Assembly: GCA_009840355.1 (NCBI GenBank)
Contig: VXNZ01000019.1
Location: 64,101-128,100 of the forward strand
Length of the DNA: 64,000 bases
Direction: 5' to 3'
Origin: Chloroflexota bacterium
Lineage (GTDB): Bacteria > Chloroflexota > Dehalococcoidia > Lucifugimonadales > JADFKI01
The notes under the pieces were generated by a model. That model was not told where the DNA came from. It saw nothing but the letters and a program-made list of their open reading frames with translations, and ran no database searches. How positions within the stretch are numbered: position 1 is the stretch's first letter; each line of letters begins with the position of its first letter. Positions 36,629 through 45,615 of this stretch are shown here, piece after piece. The translations under genes were made by a program, and so were the position numbers.

Positions 36629-36668
36629 CGGTTCCTTCCCCGTAAATGAGGAAGGCTAGGATGGGGAG
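36629..36668. repeat. Short hairpin repeat, copy 7
   Basis: GGTTCCTTCCCCGTAAATGA then GGAAGGCTAGGATGGGG is close to consensus and begins about ten bases after the RNase P RNA, so it may act as its 3' hairpin. Confidence 0.6.
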
Positions 36669-36729
36669 TGAAAGCCCTCGCCCGCATCCATCTCCAACAT
36701 GAACGCATTCCAATGCATGTCGAATTCGT

Positions 36730-36758
36730 TTGACCGGATAGCGCCAAGCCGCTAAAAT
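36730..36758 (+). promoter_or_regulatory. Promoter of tRNA-Trp
   Basis: TTGACC at 36730-36735 and TAAAAT at 36753-36758 are 17 bases apart, placing the start of transcription about eight bases before the tRNA. Confidence 0.7.
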
Positions 36759-36772
36759 TATAGTCACGGCGC

Positions 36773-36849
36773 AGGAGCGTAGCTCAGCTTGGTAGAGCAT
36801 CGGTCTCCAAAACCGAGTGTCGCGGGTTCGAATCCTGCCGCTCCTGCCA
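36773..36849 (+). tRNA. tRNA-Trp (CCA)
   Basis: A 77-base cloverleaf with acceptor stem AGGAGCG/CGCTCCT, D arm GCTC...GAGC, anticodon loop CTCCAAA (anticodon CCA at 36807-36809), T arm GCGGG-TTCGAAT-CCTGC, discriminator G and an encoded CCA end. Its anticodon and GCCA end match the specifier and the T-box bulge of the leader at 3212-3510. Confidence 0.98.
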
Positions 36850-36914
36850 ACGCCGCCATTCCCTTCGTTCTCCCATCGCCCTACTCCCCAGCCTACGCTT
36901 GCGCCTAACCTCTG

Positions 36915-37056
36915 AAGACGATTTCACAAATTCCTAATTTTGTCATGCCGAACGCAGTGAGGAATCTCAAATCGTTGTAAGTAAGCCTGTTTCCGACTTT
37001 AGGTTTCTCGCTTCGCTCGAAATGACAGGTATAAATTGCATCTGTGAAATCATCTT
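36915..37056. repeat. MITE-like element with terminal inverted repeats, compact copy
   Basis: The ends AAGACGATTTCACA and TGTGAAATCATCTT are inverted repeats with one mismatch. The inside carries CGAACGCAGTGAGGAATCT and TTTCTCGCTTCGCTCGAAATG, which pair into a long hairpin. At 142 bases it is the most compact complete copy. It lies between the two tRNA genes. Confidence 0.82.
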
Positions 37057-37130
37057 AATTTCTGACGCACGTCTTCAACAGATACACGACAAGACTTAAT
37101 GCATTCACAGAAAAAAGGAATGAGGGAGAA

Positions 37131-37204
37131 TGGCTGCCCGGCGAGGATTCGAACCTCGGTCAAAGGAGCCAAAGTCCTTTGTGCTACCACTACACCACCG
37201 GGCA
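37131..37204 (-). tRNA. tRNA-Gln (TTG)
   Basis: A 74-base cloverleaf on the minus strand. Acceptor TGCCCGG/CCGGGCA, anticodon loop CTTTGGC with anticodon TTG at 37170-37172, T arm CGAGG-TTCGAAT-CCTCG, discriminator G and encoded CCA. The roughly 360 bases from here to the MoxR start contain no other gene I can see. Confidence 0.97.
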
Positions 37205-37566
37205 TTGAGTAACTCTGCGCCGCCAAACATCGCCATCATTCACCTATCCACTAGGCACACCGCACCATAGCGCAGACACTACCGAATAATATAGCGCATC
37301 TAAGCGGCGTAAACCAGTAATTGCCCCGCGGAATGCTCCCTGTCGGGTCATTCCACAATCCCTGCCACGCCGGCATCCGGCTCCCTAGCCTCTGTCATTC
37401 CTGTAATGCTAGGGTAATTCGCTGTCAGTAGCGGGCAGCGCAGCGAAAATCCGCGCAACTATCGGATTGGCGCAATGTGCATTATACTAACCCTACCCTG
37501 CGGTGGAACATCAGCGGAAGACCGGTGAACATACGGCGCACGCCGCGACAGCAAGTGAGGCAGCAT

Positions 37567-38526
37567 TTGACTAACGGAATCGACGTGCAGAGCGTGCAGC
37601 GGATGGCGGCGCGAATACGCGAGAATGTGCAGCAGGTCATCGTGGGCAAGGACGAGGCGATCAATCTCGCTATCATAGCGATGCTATGCCGCGGACACAT
37701 TCTCGTTGAAGATACGCCCGGCATCGGCAAGACAACGCTCGCCAAGGCGCTGGCGCAGTCGCTGCAATGCACATTCCGGCGCATCCAATTCACGCCCGAC
37801 CTGATGCCGACCGATGTGCTTGGCGTCAACTTCTACAACCAGCGCACAGGCGATTTTCAGTTTCGCGGCGGCCCGATTTTCAGCCAGATGTTGCTTGCGG
37901 ACGAGATAAATCGCGCAACGCCGCGCACGCAGTCTTCTCTGCTTGAAGCGATGCAAGAACGACAAGCGACCGTCGATGGCGAAACGCGTCCCCTGCCCGA
38001 GCCGTTTCTCGTAATGGCGACGCAGAATCCCATCGAGATGGAAGGCACATTCCCGCTGCCCGAAGCGCAGCTCGACAGGTTCATGCTGCGCGTCAGACTT
38101 GGCTACCCCACGCCCGAAGAAGAGTCCGACATACTGCTTCGCTTCGAGCGCGAATATGAGCCCCCGCAGATTGACGCTGTAGCGGATGCCGCCGAACTTG
38201 CTGAAATGCAATCGCTGGTCTCGGGTGTGCTCGTGGACGATACGGTACGCCTTTACATCGTGGACATACTGCAAGCGTCCCGCACGAACCAGTCGCTGAC
38301 GCTTGGCGCAAGTCCACGCGCGGGCTTGGCGCTATACAAGGCATCGCAGGCGCGCGCCGCGCTAGACGGGCGCGATTTCGTTACGCCGGACGATGTAAAG
38401 GCCCTCTCCCTGCCCGTACTCGCGCACCGCTTCATCGTGGCGTCCGGCGCACGCCTTCGCGGACGCACTGCAGGACAGATTGTGCGCGACATTCTCGCCG
38501 GCGTTCCCGTGCCCATCGAAAGGTAG
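37567..38526 (+). CDS. MoxR-type AAA+ ATPase
   Basis: A 319-residue AAA+ ATPase of the MoxR family, chaperone-like proteins that help assemble or activate complexes with von Willebrand A or DUF58 partners. Walker A is EDTPGIGKTTLAKAL, Walker B LLADEINRA, with sensor 1 MATQNPIE and the helix-2-insert region DVLGVNFYNQRTGDF. The TTG at 37567 has GTGAGG six bases before it and gives the usual MoxR length; GTGs at 37477 and 37525 are possible longer starts. It heads an operon with DUF58 and DUF4129 genes. Confidence 0.93.
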   Translation: MTNGIDVQSVQRMAARIRENVQQVIVGKDEAINLAIIAMLCRGHILVEDTPGIGKTTLAKALAQSLQCTFRRIQFTPDLMPTDVLGVNFYNQRTGDFQFRGGPIFSQMLLADEINRATPRTQSSLLEAMQERQATVDGETRPLPEPFLVMATQNPIEMEGTFPLPEAQLDRFMLRVRLGYPTPEEESDILLRFEREYEPPQIDAVADAAELAEMQSLVSGVLVDDTVRLYIVDILQASRTNQSLTLGASPRAGLALYKASQARAALDGRDFVTPDDVKALSLPVLAHRFIVASGARLRGRTAGQIVRDILAGVPVPIER

Positions 38527-38530
38527 CGCC

Positions 38531-39796
38531 ATGCTGAGCCAGATGCTGCATGAGCTGTGGATGATCGTCTTTGTTGTGCTGATTGGCATCGGCATCTTCG
38601 CAGGCGAAGGGCTGCTCATCGGCTTCAGCGTGATGGGGCTGCTCGTGGTCGGCACGGCACGGCTGTGGAACAAGGCGTCGCTGCAGCACCTGACATACGA
38701 ACGCGAATTCTCGCAGCAACGCGTCTTCATGGGCGAGAAAGCAACTCTCACCATCACGCTGACGAATCGCAAGCCGCTTCCGCTTGGACGGGTGCGCGTG
38801 GAAGACGACATGCCCGCCTGCATGACGCTAGAAGGCGCGGATGTCGTAAACAGCCCAAACCCGGAAGCGCACACGCTGCGGCACTCCACATCCATGTCGT
38901 GGTACGAGCGCGTACGCTGGACATACGAGTTCCGGTGCGACCGGCGTGGCTACTTCCGTGTCGGCCCATCATACCTGCGCAGCGGCGACCTTCTTGGCTT
39001 CTTCGGCAGCGAACGGGAATCGCAAGACCGCGATTATGTGCTGGTGTATCCGCGCCTCGTATCGCTGCCTGAGATCGGCATACCGTCAGCAAGGCCGCTC
39101 GGCGAGACACGCGGGGGCATCCGAATCTTTGAGGACATGGCGCGACCGATGGGTTTGCGCGACTACCAGACTGGCGATGCGCTGAAGACCGTGGACTGGA
39201 AGGCCTCCGCTCGGATGCAGGAATTGCAAGTCCGCACTTACGAACCCAGCACTTCGGTCACAGTCGTGCTTGCCGTAGCTGTCGACACGATGGCGCACAC
39301 ATGGGAAGGCTATTCTCCGACACACCTAGAGCGCATCATAACCGCCGCCGCGTCTTTGGCTGTGTACGCATCAGAGCGCCACTACAATCTTGGGCTGTTC
39401 TCGAACGGCACACCCGTGCTCGCCGACAGACCGATGAAGGTCGCGCCAAGCCAAGCGCCGGAACAGCTGACAATTATCCTAGAAGCGCTCGCTTCCATTC
39501 GTCCCCTGCCGATGGGCTCGATCACTGGGCAGCTGGCGCAGCAGTGGCGTCGCTTCCCGCTGGGCGCCACAGTGGTTGTTGTTCTGTCATTGATGTCGGA
39601 CGACCTGCCGCAGATTCTCGAATCAATGCAGGCGCACGGCTACAAGCTCGTGGTCGTCTATGTCGGCGACGATCCCTGCCCGTCGATGCCTGATGGCGTC
39701 ATTCTGCACGAAATCGGTGGCGCATTCGAAGGCTTGGAGTTCAGCGACCAGCGCAACTTCCGCCAATTCGCCACATTGACGGCAACGGGAGACTAG
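38531..39796 (+). CDS. DUF58 domain protein
   Basis: A 421-residue protein with two N-terminal membrane helices (residues 8-45, ELWMIVFVVLIGIGIFAGEG and the following segment) and a cytoplasmic DUF58 domain. The DUF58 signature RDYQTGDALKTVDWKASAR is near residue 220, followed by a von Willebrand A-like part (VTVVLAVAVDTMAH). It starts four bases after moxR and ends two bases before the next gene, so the three are translationally linked. MoxR-DUF58 pairs are widespread, but their substrate is unknown. Confidence 0.9.
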   Translation: MLSQMLHELWMIVFVVLIGIGIFAGEGLLIGFSVMGLLVVGTARLWNKASLQHLTYEREFSQQRVFMGEKATLTITLTNRKPLPLGRVRVEDDMPACMTLEGADVVNSPNPEAHTLRHSTSMSWYERVRWTYEFRCDRRGYFRVGPSYLRSGDLLGFFGSERESQDRDYVLVYPRLVSLPEIGIPSARPLGETRGGIRIFEDMARPMGLRDYQTGDALKTVDWKASARMQELQVRTYEPSTSVTVVLAVAVDTMAHTWEGYSPTHLERIITAAASLAVYASERHYNLGLFSNGTPVLADRPMKVAPSQAPEQLTIILEALASIRPLPMGSITGQLAQQWRRFPLGATVVVVLSLMSDDLPQILESMQAHGYKLVVVYVGDDPCPSMPDGVILHEIGGAFEGLEFSDQRNFRQFATLTATGD

Positions 39797-39798
39797 CC

Positions 39799-41214
39799 AT
39801 GACCGTGATGCGTGAACGGCTGGTTACAGGCTCGCTGCTGCTGTCCGAGAGCGCGTGGCTCGTGGCGCTGCTGGGTATATTGAGCTTCCCATTCGGCGCG
39901 ACCGGCAGCCCAATATCGTGGGTTGCAGTGCTGGCTGTGATGGCGTTGTCGCTCATATGGGCGCGCACCCTATCAATGGTAATCATGCCGCCGCTGATGG
40001 CATATGGCTTGCAGATGATCGCGGGAATCATCGTCGTGTACCTGATGGTCGCCTCACAGGTGCCACAGGAGACCGGCGCGCTGAATTTCGGCTGGATTGG
40101 CGCAATGAGGGCAGAAGATGTGTCCGACAGGTTCATTCTCGGCGCGGTGTATGGCAGTCTTGGTGGCGCGGCGCTGTGGTGGCGCGGCGGGCATATCGGC
40201 GCGTTGGACATTCCGGCAGAAAGCCTCGGCACTAGCTTCCGCATCGGTATCTTGGTGCTCGCCATCGCCGCGGTCATCGACATTGCGCATCCCGCCAATC
40301 TCAATGTATTCCCGATGATGTTCCTCTTCTTCGCATCCGGCGTGGCAGGGCTCATCGTCGCTAACATGGCGCCCGCCACACAGCAAACCAACGTAACGCG
40401 CGCGTGGACACGGGTAATTGGTGGCTTAGTCGGCGCGCTTGTTGTGCTTGGTTTGATATTCAGCCTCCTGCAGCGCGATGTGCTCGCCTTCATCGCCGCG
40501 CCGCTGCTCTGGGTACTGCAGATTCTCGCCACGATAGTCTTCTACATCGTGATATTTCCGCTCGCTTACTTCATCGACTACTTCACAAGGGGTATATTCG
40601 CGCTGCTTGTCTGGCTTGGCGGCGACCCGCGTCCGGAGACTGAACTCGCCATGCCGCAGGGTCCGGCAACATTCGAAGGTTTCGCGAATCAAGGTGAGTC
40701 AGAGCCGGCAGCGCTGCTCCTGCTGCAGATATTGCAGTGGTCGATTGTCGCCGCAATCATCATCGCCGTGCTGGTCGTGATGGCGCTGGCGTACAGGCGT
40801 CGTGTGCGTCGGCGGCAGGCGGATGCCGACGGGGACCGCGAATCGGTGATAGAAGGCGCGGATATAACCTACGACTTCGCGAACCTGCTGTTCAACATGC
40901 TGCCCTCGCGGTTTCGCCGACGAAGGCAAAACACCGCCCTGCGCGTTCCGTCTGACGACCCGAACATTACCGATGTATTCCGCATCTACTTCGGCATGTT
41001 GATGCTGTCCGAAAAGCGTGGCAACGCCAGACACGCGAGCGAAACGCCATCTGAATTTCAGCCGACTCTCGAACGAACATTGCCGCGCAATTTGGTGCGC
41101 GCCGCGACTAGGGCATTCATACGCGCCTGCTACGGTCATCATCCCGCCACGCGCGAAGAGATAGACGAAATGCGAACTGAATTGGAAGACGCCGCAAAGT
41201 CTGACAAGAAATAG
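39799..41214 (+). CDS. Multi-spanning membrane protein with C-terminal DUF4129-like domain
   Basis: A 471-residue protein with about nine predicted membrane helices, most in the first 270 residues, then one near residues 315-333 (WSIVAAIIIAVLVVMALAY). The cytoplasmic tail resembles DUF4129: DVFRIYFGMLMLSEKRG, ASETPSEFQPTLERTLP and ATRAFIRACYGHHPATREE. DUF4129 tails usually follow transglutaminase-like proteins in MoxR-DUF58 operons; no transglutaminase catalytic motif was found here. Its place as third gene of this operon supports a joint role at the membrane. Confidence 0.78.
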   Translation: MTVMRERLVTGSLLLSESAWLVALLGILSFPFGATGSPISWVAVLAVMALSLIWARTLSMVIMPPLMAYGLQMIAGIIVVYLMVASQVPQETGALNFGWIGAMRAEDVSDRFILGAVYGSLGGAALWWRGGHIGALDIPAESLGTSFRIGILVLAIAAVIDIAHPANLNVFPMMFLFFASGVAGLIVANMAPATQQTNVTRAWTRVIGGLVGALVVLGLIFSLLQRDVLAFIAAPLLWVLQILATIVFYIVIFPLAYFIDYFTRGIFALLVWLGGDPRPETELAMPQGPATFEGFANQGESEPAALLLLQILQWSIVAAIIIAVLVVMALAYRRRVRRRQADADGDRESVIEGADITYDFANLLFNMLPSRFRRRRQNTALRVPSDDPNITDVFRIYFGMLMLSEKRGNARHASETPSEFQPTLERTLPRNLVRAATRAFIRACYGHHPATREEIDEMRTELEDAAKSDKK

Positions 41215-41233
41215 CCAAATCGGAGGTCAGGAT

Positions 41234-42076
41234 TTGAGCGAAATAGAGTTTATATCAGGAATCGAACTATGGCAGGCGGTGCTGCTGACCGTCGTATCCG
41301 GCTTGGTTGGCGTACTGGGCGGATTCGTCGGGCTTGCGCTCGGCACGATACGCCTGCCCGCGATGCTGCTGCTGGGCATGCCACCGGCGGTAGCCGGCGG
41401 TACGAACATTCTGGTAAGCGGCTTGGCGTCCCTGTCCGGCGCAGCCCGTCACCTGCGCGACGGTCGCGTGAATACGCGAATTGTTCTGGTGATGGGCTTG
41501 CCCGCATTCGTTGGCGCGCTTGTCGGCGGTTTCATGAGCGACATAGCGCCAGCGGGACTCCTGATATTCCTCGCAGGGCTGCTGGTATTCTGGCAAGGCG
41601 TGGAGTTCCTGATTATGGCGCGAGAGCGCATGCAGGAAGAAACGCATGAAGCAAACCTGTTCGGCGGCGAAATGACAGGCTCGGCGGGCACATTCACCTT
41701 CTGGCGGCAGATAGAAACCGGCGGCATCGGACTTGGCGTCGGACTGCTCGGCGGCGCGGTCGGGCTCATACTCGGCAGCATACGACTGCCCGCGCTCATC
41801 CGCGTTCTGCGCGTGGACCCGCGCATCGCAGCCGGCACGAACCTATTCATCGGCGTGCTTATCGGCGCGTCCGGCTGGGTCGGCCATGTGCTGAAGGGCG
41901 AAGTCGATTACGCTTTGCTGATACCGATGGGCATCGCCGCTATGATAGGCAGCTACTACGGCGCGAAGTTGACGGGGCGCGTCAGGTTGGTCAACCTGAT
42001 ACTGGCAATGGGCTTGGTGCTGCTGGCAGTTGGAGGGATACTAACCGTGCGCGGCGCCGGTACACTCTTCTTCTAG
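41234..42076 (+). CDS. TauE/SafE family sulfite/organosulfonate exporter-like protein
   Basis: A 280-residue membrane protein with about eight helices in two related halves. The repeated signatures are GLVGVLGGFVGLALGTIRLP...GGTN and GLLGGAVGLILGSIRLP...AAGTN. TauE/SafE proteins export sulfite, sulfoacetate or similar anions. The TTG start at 41234 has GGAGG upstream, 19 bases after the DUF4129 gene, so it may belong to the same operon or be an unrelated rider. Confidence 0.88.
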   Translation: MSEIEFISGIELWQAVLLTVVSGLVGVLGGFVGLALGTIRLPAMLLLGMPPAVAGGTNILVSGLASLSGAARHLRDGRVNTRIVLVMGLPAFVGALVGGFMSDIAPAGLLIFLAGLLVFWQGVEFLIMARERMQEETHEANLFGGEMTGSAGTFTFWRQIETGGIGLGVGLLGGAVGLILGSIRLPALIRVLRVDPRIAAGTNLFIGVLIGASGWVGHVLKGEVDYALLIPMGIAAMIGSYYGAKLTGRVRLVNLILAMGLVLLAVGGILTVRGAGTLFF

Positions 42077-42253
42077 GTTACTTCGCCAAGCTCTGGCAAT
42101 GCTCGCGTTCTTCATCAGTACGAACATAGCCGAGCGTTTCAAGGATTGTCCACGGCGCATAATTTTTCAATGCCCACAGCAAGATGCCCTGAATCACGAC
42201 ACATTGGCCCCTTACCGCAATTCAATTCCGCTTCTGTTAATTCGAGCAGAGTG

Positions 42254-42286
42254 CTGTCATTCCAAGCAAAGTGAGGGATCTAAAAC
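42254..42286. repeat. Half copy of the MITE-like repeat at the crcB 3' end
   Basis: CTGTCATTCCAAGCAAAGTG then AGGGATCTAAAA matches only the left inner arm. It overlaps the last bases of crcB, whose stop codon falls inside it. Confidence 0.6.
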
Positions 42287-42654
42287 ACCGCCCTGCCCAG
42301 CGCGATTCCTGCGAATGCCGCGACGACGCCAACAACCGCGCTGCCAACGATATTCAACGCCGCGCGCATCCAATCGCCATCTGCCGCGAACTGCACGCTG
42401 GCTACGGTGAGCGTGGAGAATGTCGTGTAAGAACCTAGAAAGCCCACCGCGATAAACAGCCTGAATTCCTCTGGTAACCCCGTCCGCGCTGCTATCGCTG
42501 CGACTAGCAGCCCTAGCAGGAACGACCCGCTGATGTTCGCCGCGAATGTGCCGAGCGCCGTAGTGCCGAACATGGCGTTAACCCCGCGGTCAACACCATA
42601 GCGGGACACCGCGCCGAACGCGCCGCCGACTGCCACCAGCACCCACGGTAGCAA
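42280..42654 (-). CDS. crcB: CrcB/Fluc fluoride exporter
   Basis: A 124-residue four-helix membrane protein of the Fluc family, which exports fluoride as a dual-topology dimer. GGAFGAVSRYGVDRG, GTFAANISGSFLLGLL (with the pore Asn) and GFLGSYTTFSTLTVAS (Phe box) are all present. The TTG at 42654 has GAGG six bases upstream and gives the standard length; the frame continues into the upstream dehydrogenase and was cut back. It starts two bases after that gene's stop. No fluoride riboswitch is visible. Confidence 0.92.
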   Translation of the reverse strand: MLPWVLVAVGGAFGAVSRYGVDRGVNAMFGTTALGTFAANISGSFLLGLLVAAIAARTGLPEEFRLFIAVGFLGSYTTFSTLTVASVQFAADGDWMRAALNIVGSAVVGVVAAFAGIALGRAVF

Positions 42655-42656
42655 CG

Positions 42657-43841
42657 CTAACCTCGCGGCAGACCAAGCCCACGGCTGGCGATAATGTTGC
42701 GCTGAATTTCCGATGTGCCGGCGCGAATCGTCAACGACACCGAGTCCATCCACTGCTGCGCGATTCTTCCGTTGATGTACGCCCACTTCGAGCCTTCGTC
42801 GAGCAGCCCGTACATGCCCAGCATCTGCATCCCCAGCTGGCTAATGCGCTGGCTGATTTCGCTGCCGACAAGCTTCGCTGCGGACGCTTCCTTGTTCGGT
42901 ACAAGCCCTTCGCTCTGCATCCACGCCACATTGTACGCGACCATCCTGCCGGCTTCGTTCGCGGTCCAAAGTTCCGCAAGACGCCGCCTGAACTTCTGGT
43001 CGTTATTAAGCGTGCTGCCGTTCAGCCTGATTTCTTTGGACAAACCGGCGAGTTCTTCCAAGTCGCGGCGGTTCGAGCCGTATCGCCCAACGCCGGAGCG
43101 CTCGAAGTCCAGAGTCGTCGCGGCGACATACCATCCCTTGTTAATCTCGCCGATCATATTGCGCTTGGGCACGCGAACATTCTCGAAGAACACTTGGTTG
43201 AAGTAGTGCACGCCGAACATGTTGATGATAGGAGCGACTTCGATGCCGGGCGTGTCCATATCCACGATGAACACGCTGATGCCGCGATGCTTGGGCGCTT
43301 CCGGATCGGTGCGCACCATTATGTAGCAGCGATTGGCGCGCTGCGCGCCGCTGGTCCAAATCTTCGACCCGTTCAGCACAAAGTCGTCACCGTCTTCCAC
43401 TGCCCTGAGCTGAAGTGAGGCAAGGTCGGAGCCGGATTCCGGCTCGCTGAAACCTTGGCAGTACACCGCATCCCCGCTGGCGATTTCGGGCAGATATTGC
43501 GCCTTCTGCCCGTCCGTGCCGTAGAGCATAATGGAGGGACCGACCATGTGCGTGCCCATGCTGGTGTCGCGTGTGGGTGCGCGGAAATACGCCGTCTCTT
43601 CGTTGTATATCATCTGCTCGATGTGCGGCCGCCCCTGCCCGCCGTACTCCTCCGGCCAAGCGAGCGTGAGCCATCCCTTATCGACAAGCTCGCCAGTCAG
43701 GTTACGGATAGTGCGCCAATTCTCGTCAGTAAAGTAGTCGTCCGGCACAATGCCGTTCCAGTCCTCGCCAAGCTTCTCCGCAAGGAACTCGCGCACTTCT
43801 TGGCGGAAGTCTTCCTGTTCCTGAGTAAATTGAAAGTCCAT
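42657..43841 (-). CDS. Acyl-CoA dehydrogenase
   Basis: A 394-residue FAD-dependent acyl-CoA dehydrogenase. N-terminal helices FTQEQEDFRQEVREFLAE, the FAD-binding GFSEPESGSDLASL segment, LNGSKIWTSGAQRANRCYIMV and the C-terminal RAGTSEIQRNIIASRGLGLPRG are typical. The usual catalytic Glu position and acyl-chain preference could not be fixed from sequence alone. The ETF partners are not in the window. Confidence 0.94.
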   Translation of the reverse strand: MDFQFTQEQEDFRQEVREFLAEKLGEDWNGIVPDDYFTDENWRTIRNLTGELVDKGWLTLAWPEEYGGQGRPHIEQMIYNEETAYFRAPTRDTSMGTHMVGPSIMLYGTDGQKAQYLPEIASGDAVYCQGFSEPESGSDLASLQLRAVEDGDDFVLNGSKIWTSGAQRANRCYIMVRTDPEAPKHRGISVFIVDMDTPGIEVAPIINMFGVHYFNQVFFENVRVPKRNMIGEINKGWYVAATTLDFERSGVGRYGSNRRDLEELAGLSKEIRLNGSTLNNDQKFRRRLAELWTANEAGRMVAYNVAWMQSEGLVPNKEASAAKLVGSEISQRISQLGMQMLGMYGLLDEGSKWAYINGRIAQQWMDSVSLTIRAGTSEIQRNIIASRGLGLPRG

Positions 43842-44006
43842 CAGTAGTCCCTTATTGCTGCCCGTTGATGTTCTGTGTGCGGCGATAAGCCTCGCACCGA
43901 TGCGTAGTGCACATAATGAGAATCAACCCAACCGCATCGTCTATCCGACAGATTGTGCGATATTGGCAAATCCAAATCCCGTAACGCCCCTGAAAGCCCC
44001 GAAGCT

Positions 44007-44057
44007 TGCCTACCCCTTACACATACCGCCGCGCCGCAATCACCGCCGTTGCGCCGC
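44007..44057 (-). pseudogene. Scrap of a trxB-like 3' end
   Basis: Read on the minus strand this encodes GATAVIAARRYV followed by a stop, nearly identical to the C-terminal residues of trxB (GATAAIAARRYVEGLA). The DNA match to the trxB end at 44671-44719 covers about 48 bases with a 21-base identical run. The toxin-antitoxin genes lie exactly between the two copies. Confidence 0.7.
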
Positions 44058-44072
44058 CAATTTCTATTGAGG

Positions 44073-44411
44073 TCATTCGGTTATCAATTCATTTAATCCA
44101 GCGACTAACATATCCAATTCACTCTCCGTAACAAAGCCTATTGTTCTTCCGAGACGTTCAACAGAAAGTGTGTGGACTTGACTGATTTTCACCCAAGAAC
44201 GCCTAGGGAGTCCTGCATCCTCCAGTTCAAGCGTGAGTGGATACCTCTCTCTTTGTGGCTGACTCGTCACTGACATTGCTATCACGGTTCCTGAGCGAAC
44301 ATTGAAATTGTCATAGCTTATGACAACCACCGGCCTTCGACCTGCCTGTTCGTGCCCACGTGCCGGATAAAGGTCAGCCCAGACGACTTCGCCTCTTAAT
44401 ATTCCGGCCAT
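44073..44411 (-). CDS. PemK/MazF family toxin
   Basis: A 112-residue MazF-like endoribonuclease that cuts single-stranded mRNA at short motifs. Family segments are RGEVVWADLYPARGHEQAGRRPVVVIS, VIAMSVTSQPQRERYPLTLEL, SWVKISQVHTLSVERLG and the C-terminal helix. It overlaps the antitoxin by 16 bases, and the cassette lies directly downstream of trxB. Confidence 0.93.
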   Translation of the reverse strand: MAGILRGEVVWADLYPARGHEQAGRRPVVVISYDNFNVRSGTVIAMSVTSQPQRERYPLTLELEDAGLPRRSWVKISQVHTLSVERLGRTIGFVTESELDMLVAGLNELITE

Positions 44412-44638
44412 TCTGACAAGTCTCTTGGAAGGAATTCATCTGCCATCCGTTGTTCAAACTCTGGATCCATCTTAGCGAGCTCTCGCTCAAGAAGACTCTT
44501 GTCGGACCTTTTGAATTTGTCCTTTACCGCTTCCTGTATCGCCAGACTGCGGTCCGGATACACGGATTTTTCCACAAGCCTATCAACGGTTTCTAGCAAT
44601 GCGTCATCCATCGTTATCGTTATTGTAGATTTGCCCAT
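44396..44638 (-). CDS. Ribbon-helix-helix antitoxin of the MazF-type module
   Basis: An 80-residue protein with an N-terminal ribbon-helix-helix DNA-binding domain (STITITMDDALLETVDRLVE, SVYPDRSLAIQEAVKDKF) and an acidic C-terminal tail that would thread into the toxin (MDPEFEQRMADEFLPRDLSEW). ATG at 44638 with AAAGGAAG upstream; a GTG one codon earlier is also possible. It overlaps the toxin, and the RHH domain suggests autorepression. Confidence 0.85.
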   Translation of the reverse strand: MGKSTITITMDDALLETVDRLVEKSVYPDRSLAIQEAVKDKFKRSDKSLLERELAKMDPEFEQRMADEFLPRDLSEWPEY

Positions 44639-44667
44639 CACGACTTCCTTTCACAATTTACGGCAGA

Positions 44668-45594
44668 CTATGCCAGCCCCTCCACATACCGCCGCGCCGC
44701 AATCGCCGCCGTCGCGCCGTCTCCGGCCGCGCTTACCAGCTGCGCGGCGGAGTTTTGCCGTATATCGCCTGCTGCGAATATGCCGGGCACGGGTGTGCTC
44801 ATCCAGATGTCGGTCGGGATGTGGCCGCCGTTGTCCAGCGGCAGCACATCTTGCAGATATTCGGTGTTCGGATCCAGACCGATGTAGATGAATATGCCGG
44901 ACAAGTCTATGCGCGATGTCTCGCCGGACAATTCGTCCACTACGCCCACTCCCTCTACCTGCCCGCTGCCGATAATCTCCCTCACGGTGGTGTTCCAGCG
45001 CACTTCGATTTTCGGATGCGCCAGCACGCGCTCTTGCAGGATACTCTCGCCGCTGAACGCCGCGCCTTTATGCAGTAGTAGCACCTTGCTGGCGTACTCT
45101 GTCAGCACCAGAGCCTCGTCGAGTGCGGAATCGCCGCCGCCAACTACGCCAACGACCTGATTCATGAAGAATCCGCCGTCACATGTAGCGCAGTAGGAAA
45201 CGCCCGCGCCGAATAGTTCCTCTTCACCTGGGACGCCCAATCGCCGCAGCGTCGAGCCGCCGGCGATTATGATCGAACGCGAACGATGTTCCGTTCCCCA
45301 TGCGGAGACTCGCCAGCCCTCAGCGTCCTGCTCTAATTCATCGACTTCGCCGAGTTGTATCTCAAGCCCGTACTGCATCGCCTGCTGTTGCAGCAAAGGC
45401 CCAAAGTCCGCGCCTGTCAAGCCTTCGGGAAAACCGGGAAAGTTCTCGATACGCTCAGCATTTATGACCTGCCCGCCGGGCATCAGACGCTCCAGCAACA
45501 GCGTCTTCAGCCCCGCGCGGCAGGTGTACATTCCGGAAGTGAGGCCGGCCGCACCACCGCCGATGATTAACACATCGTACATGTCGTCTTGCAT
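44668..45594 (-). CDS. trxB: Thioredoxin-disulfide reductase
   Basis: A 308-residue low-molecular-weight thioredoxin reductase that passes electrons from NADPH through FAD to thioredoxin. The FAD site is VLIIGGGAAGLTSGMYT, the redox-active disulfide is C135-C138 (YCATC), the NADPH site is VGVVGGGDSALDEA, and the second FAD contact is GIFAAGDIRQ. The 3' end is intact (GATAAIAARRYVEGLA) although a toxin-antitoxin module lies just behind it. Confidence 0.95.
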   Translation of the reverse strand: MQDDMYDVLIIGGGAAGLTSGMYTCRAGLKTLLLERLMPGGQVINAERIENFPGFPEGLTGADFGPLLQQQAMQYGLEIQLGEVDELEQDAEGWRVSAWGTEHRSRSIIIAGGSTLRRLGVPGEEELFGAGVSYCATCDGGFFMNQVVGVVGGGDSALDEALVLTEYASKVLLLHKGAAFSGESILQERVLAHPKIEVRWNTTVREIIGSGQVEGVGVVDELSGETSRIDLSGIFIYIGLDPNTEYLQDVLPLDNGGHIPTDIWMSTPVPGIFAAGDIRQNSAAQLVSAAGDGATAAIAARRYVEGLA

Positions 45595-45615
45595 TAGACC
45601 ATCCCACCCGTCGAA

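Noticed and set aside
36212-36747. Open frames on the minus strand over the RNase P RNA
   Set aside because: They are the complement of a structured RNA with conserved RNase P motifs; no protein family is recognisable.
42654-42660. Fluoride riboswitch ahead of crcB
   Set aside because: crcB starts only two bases after the dehydrogenase gene, so there is no leader to hold one.
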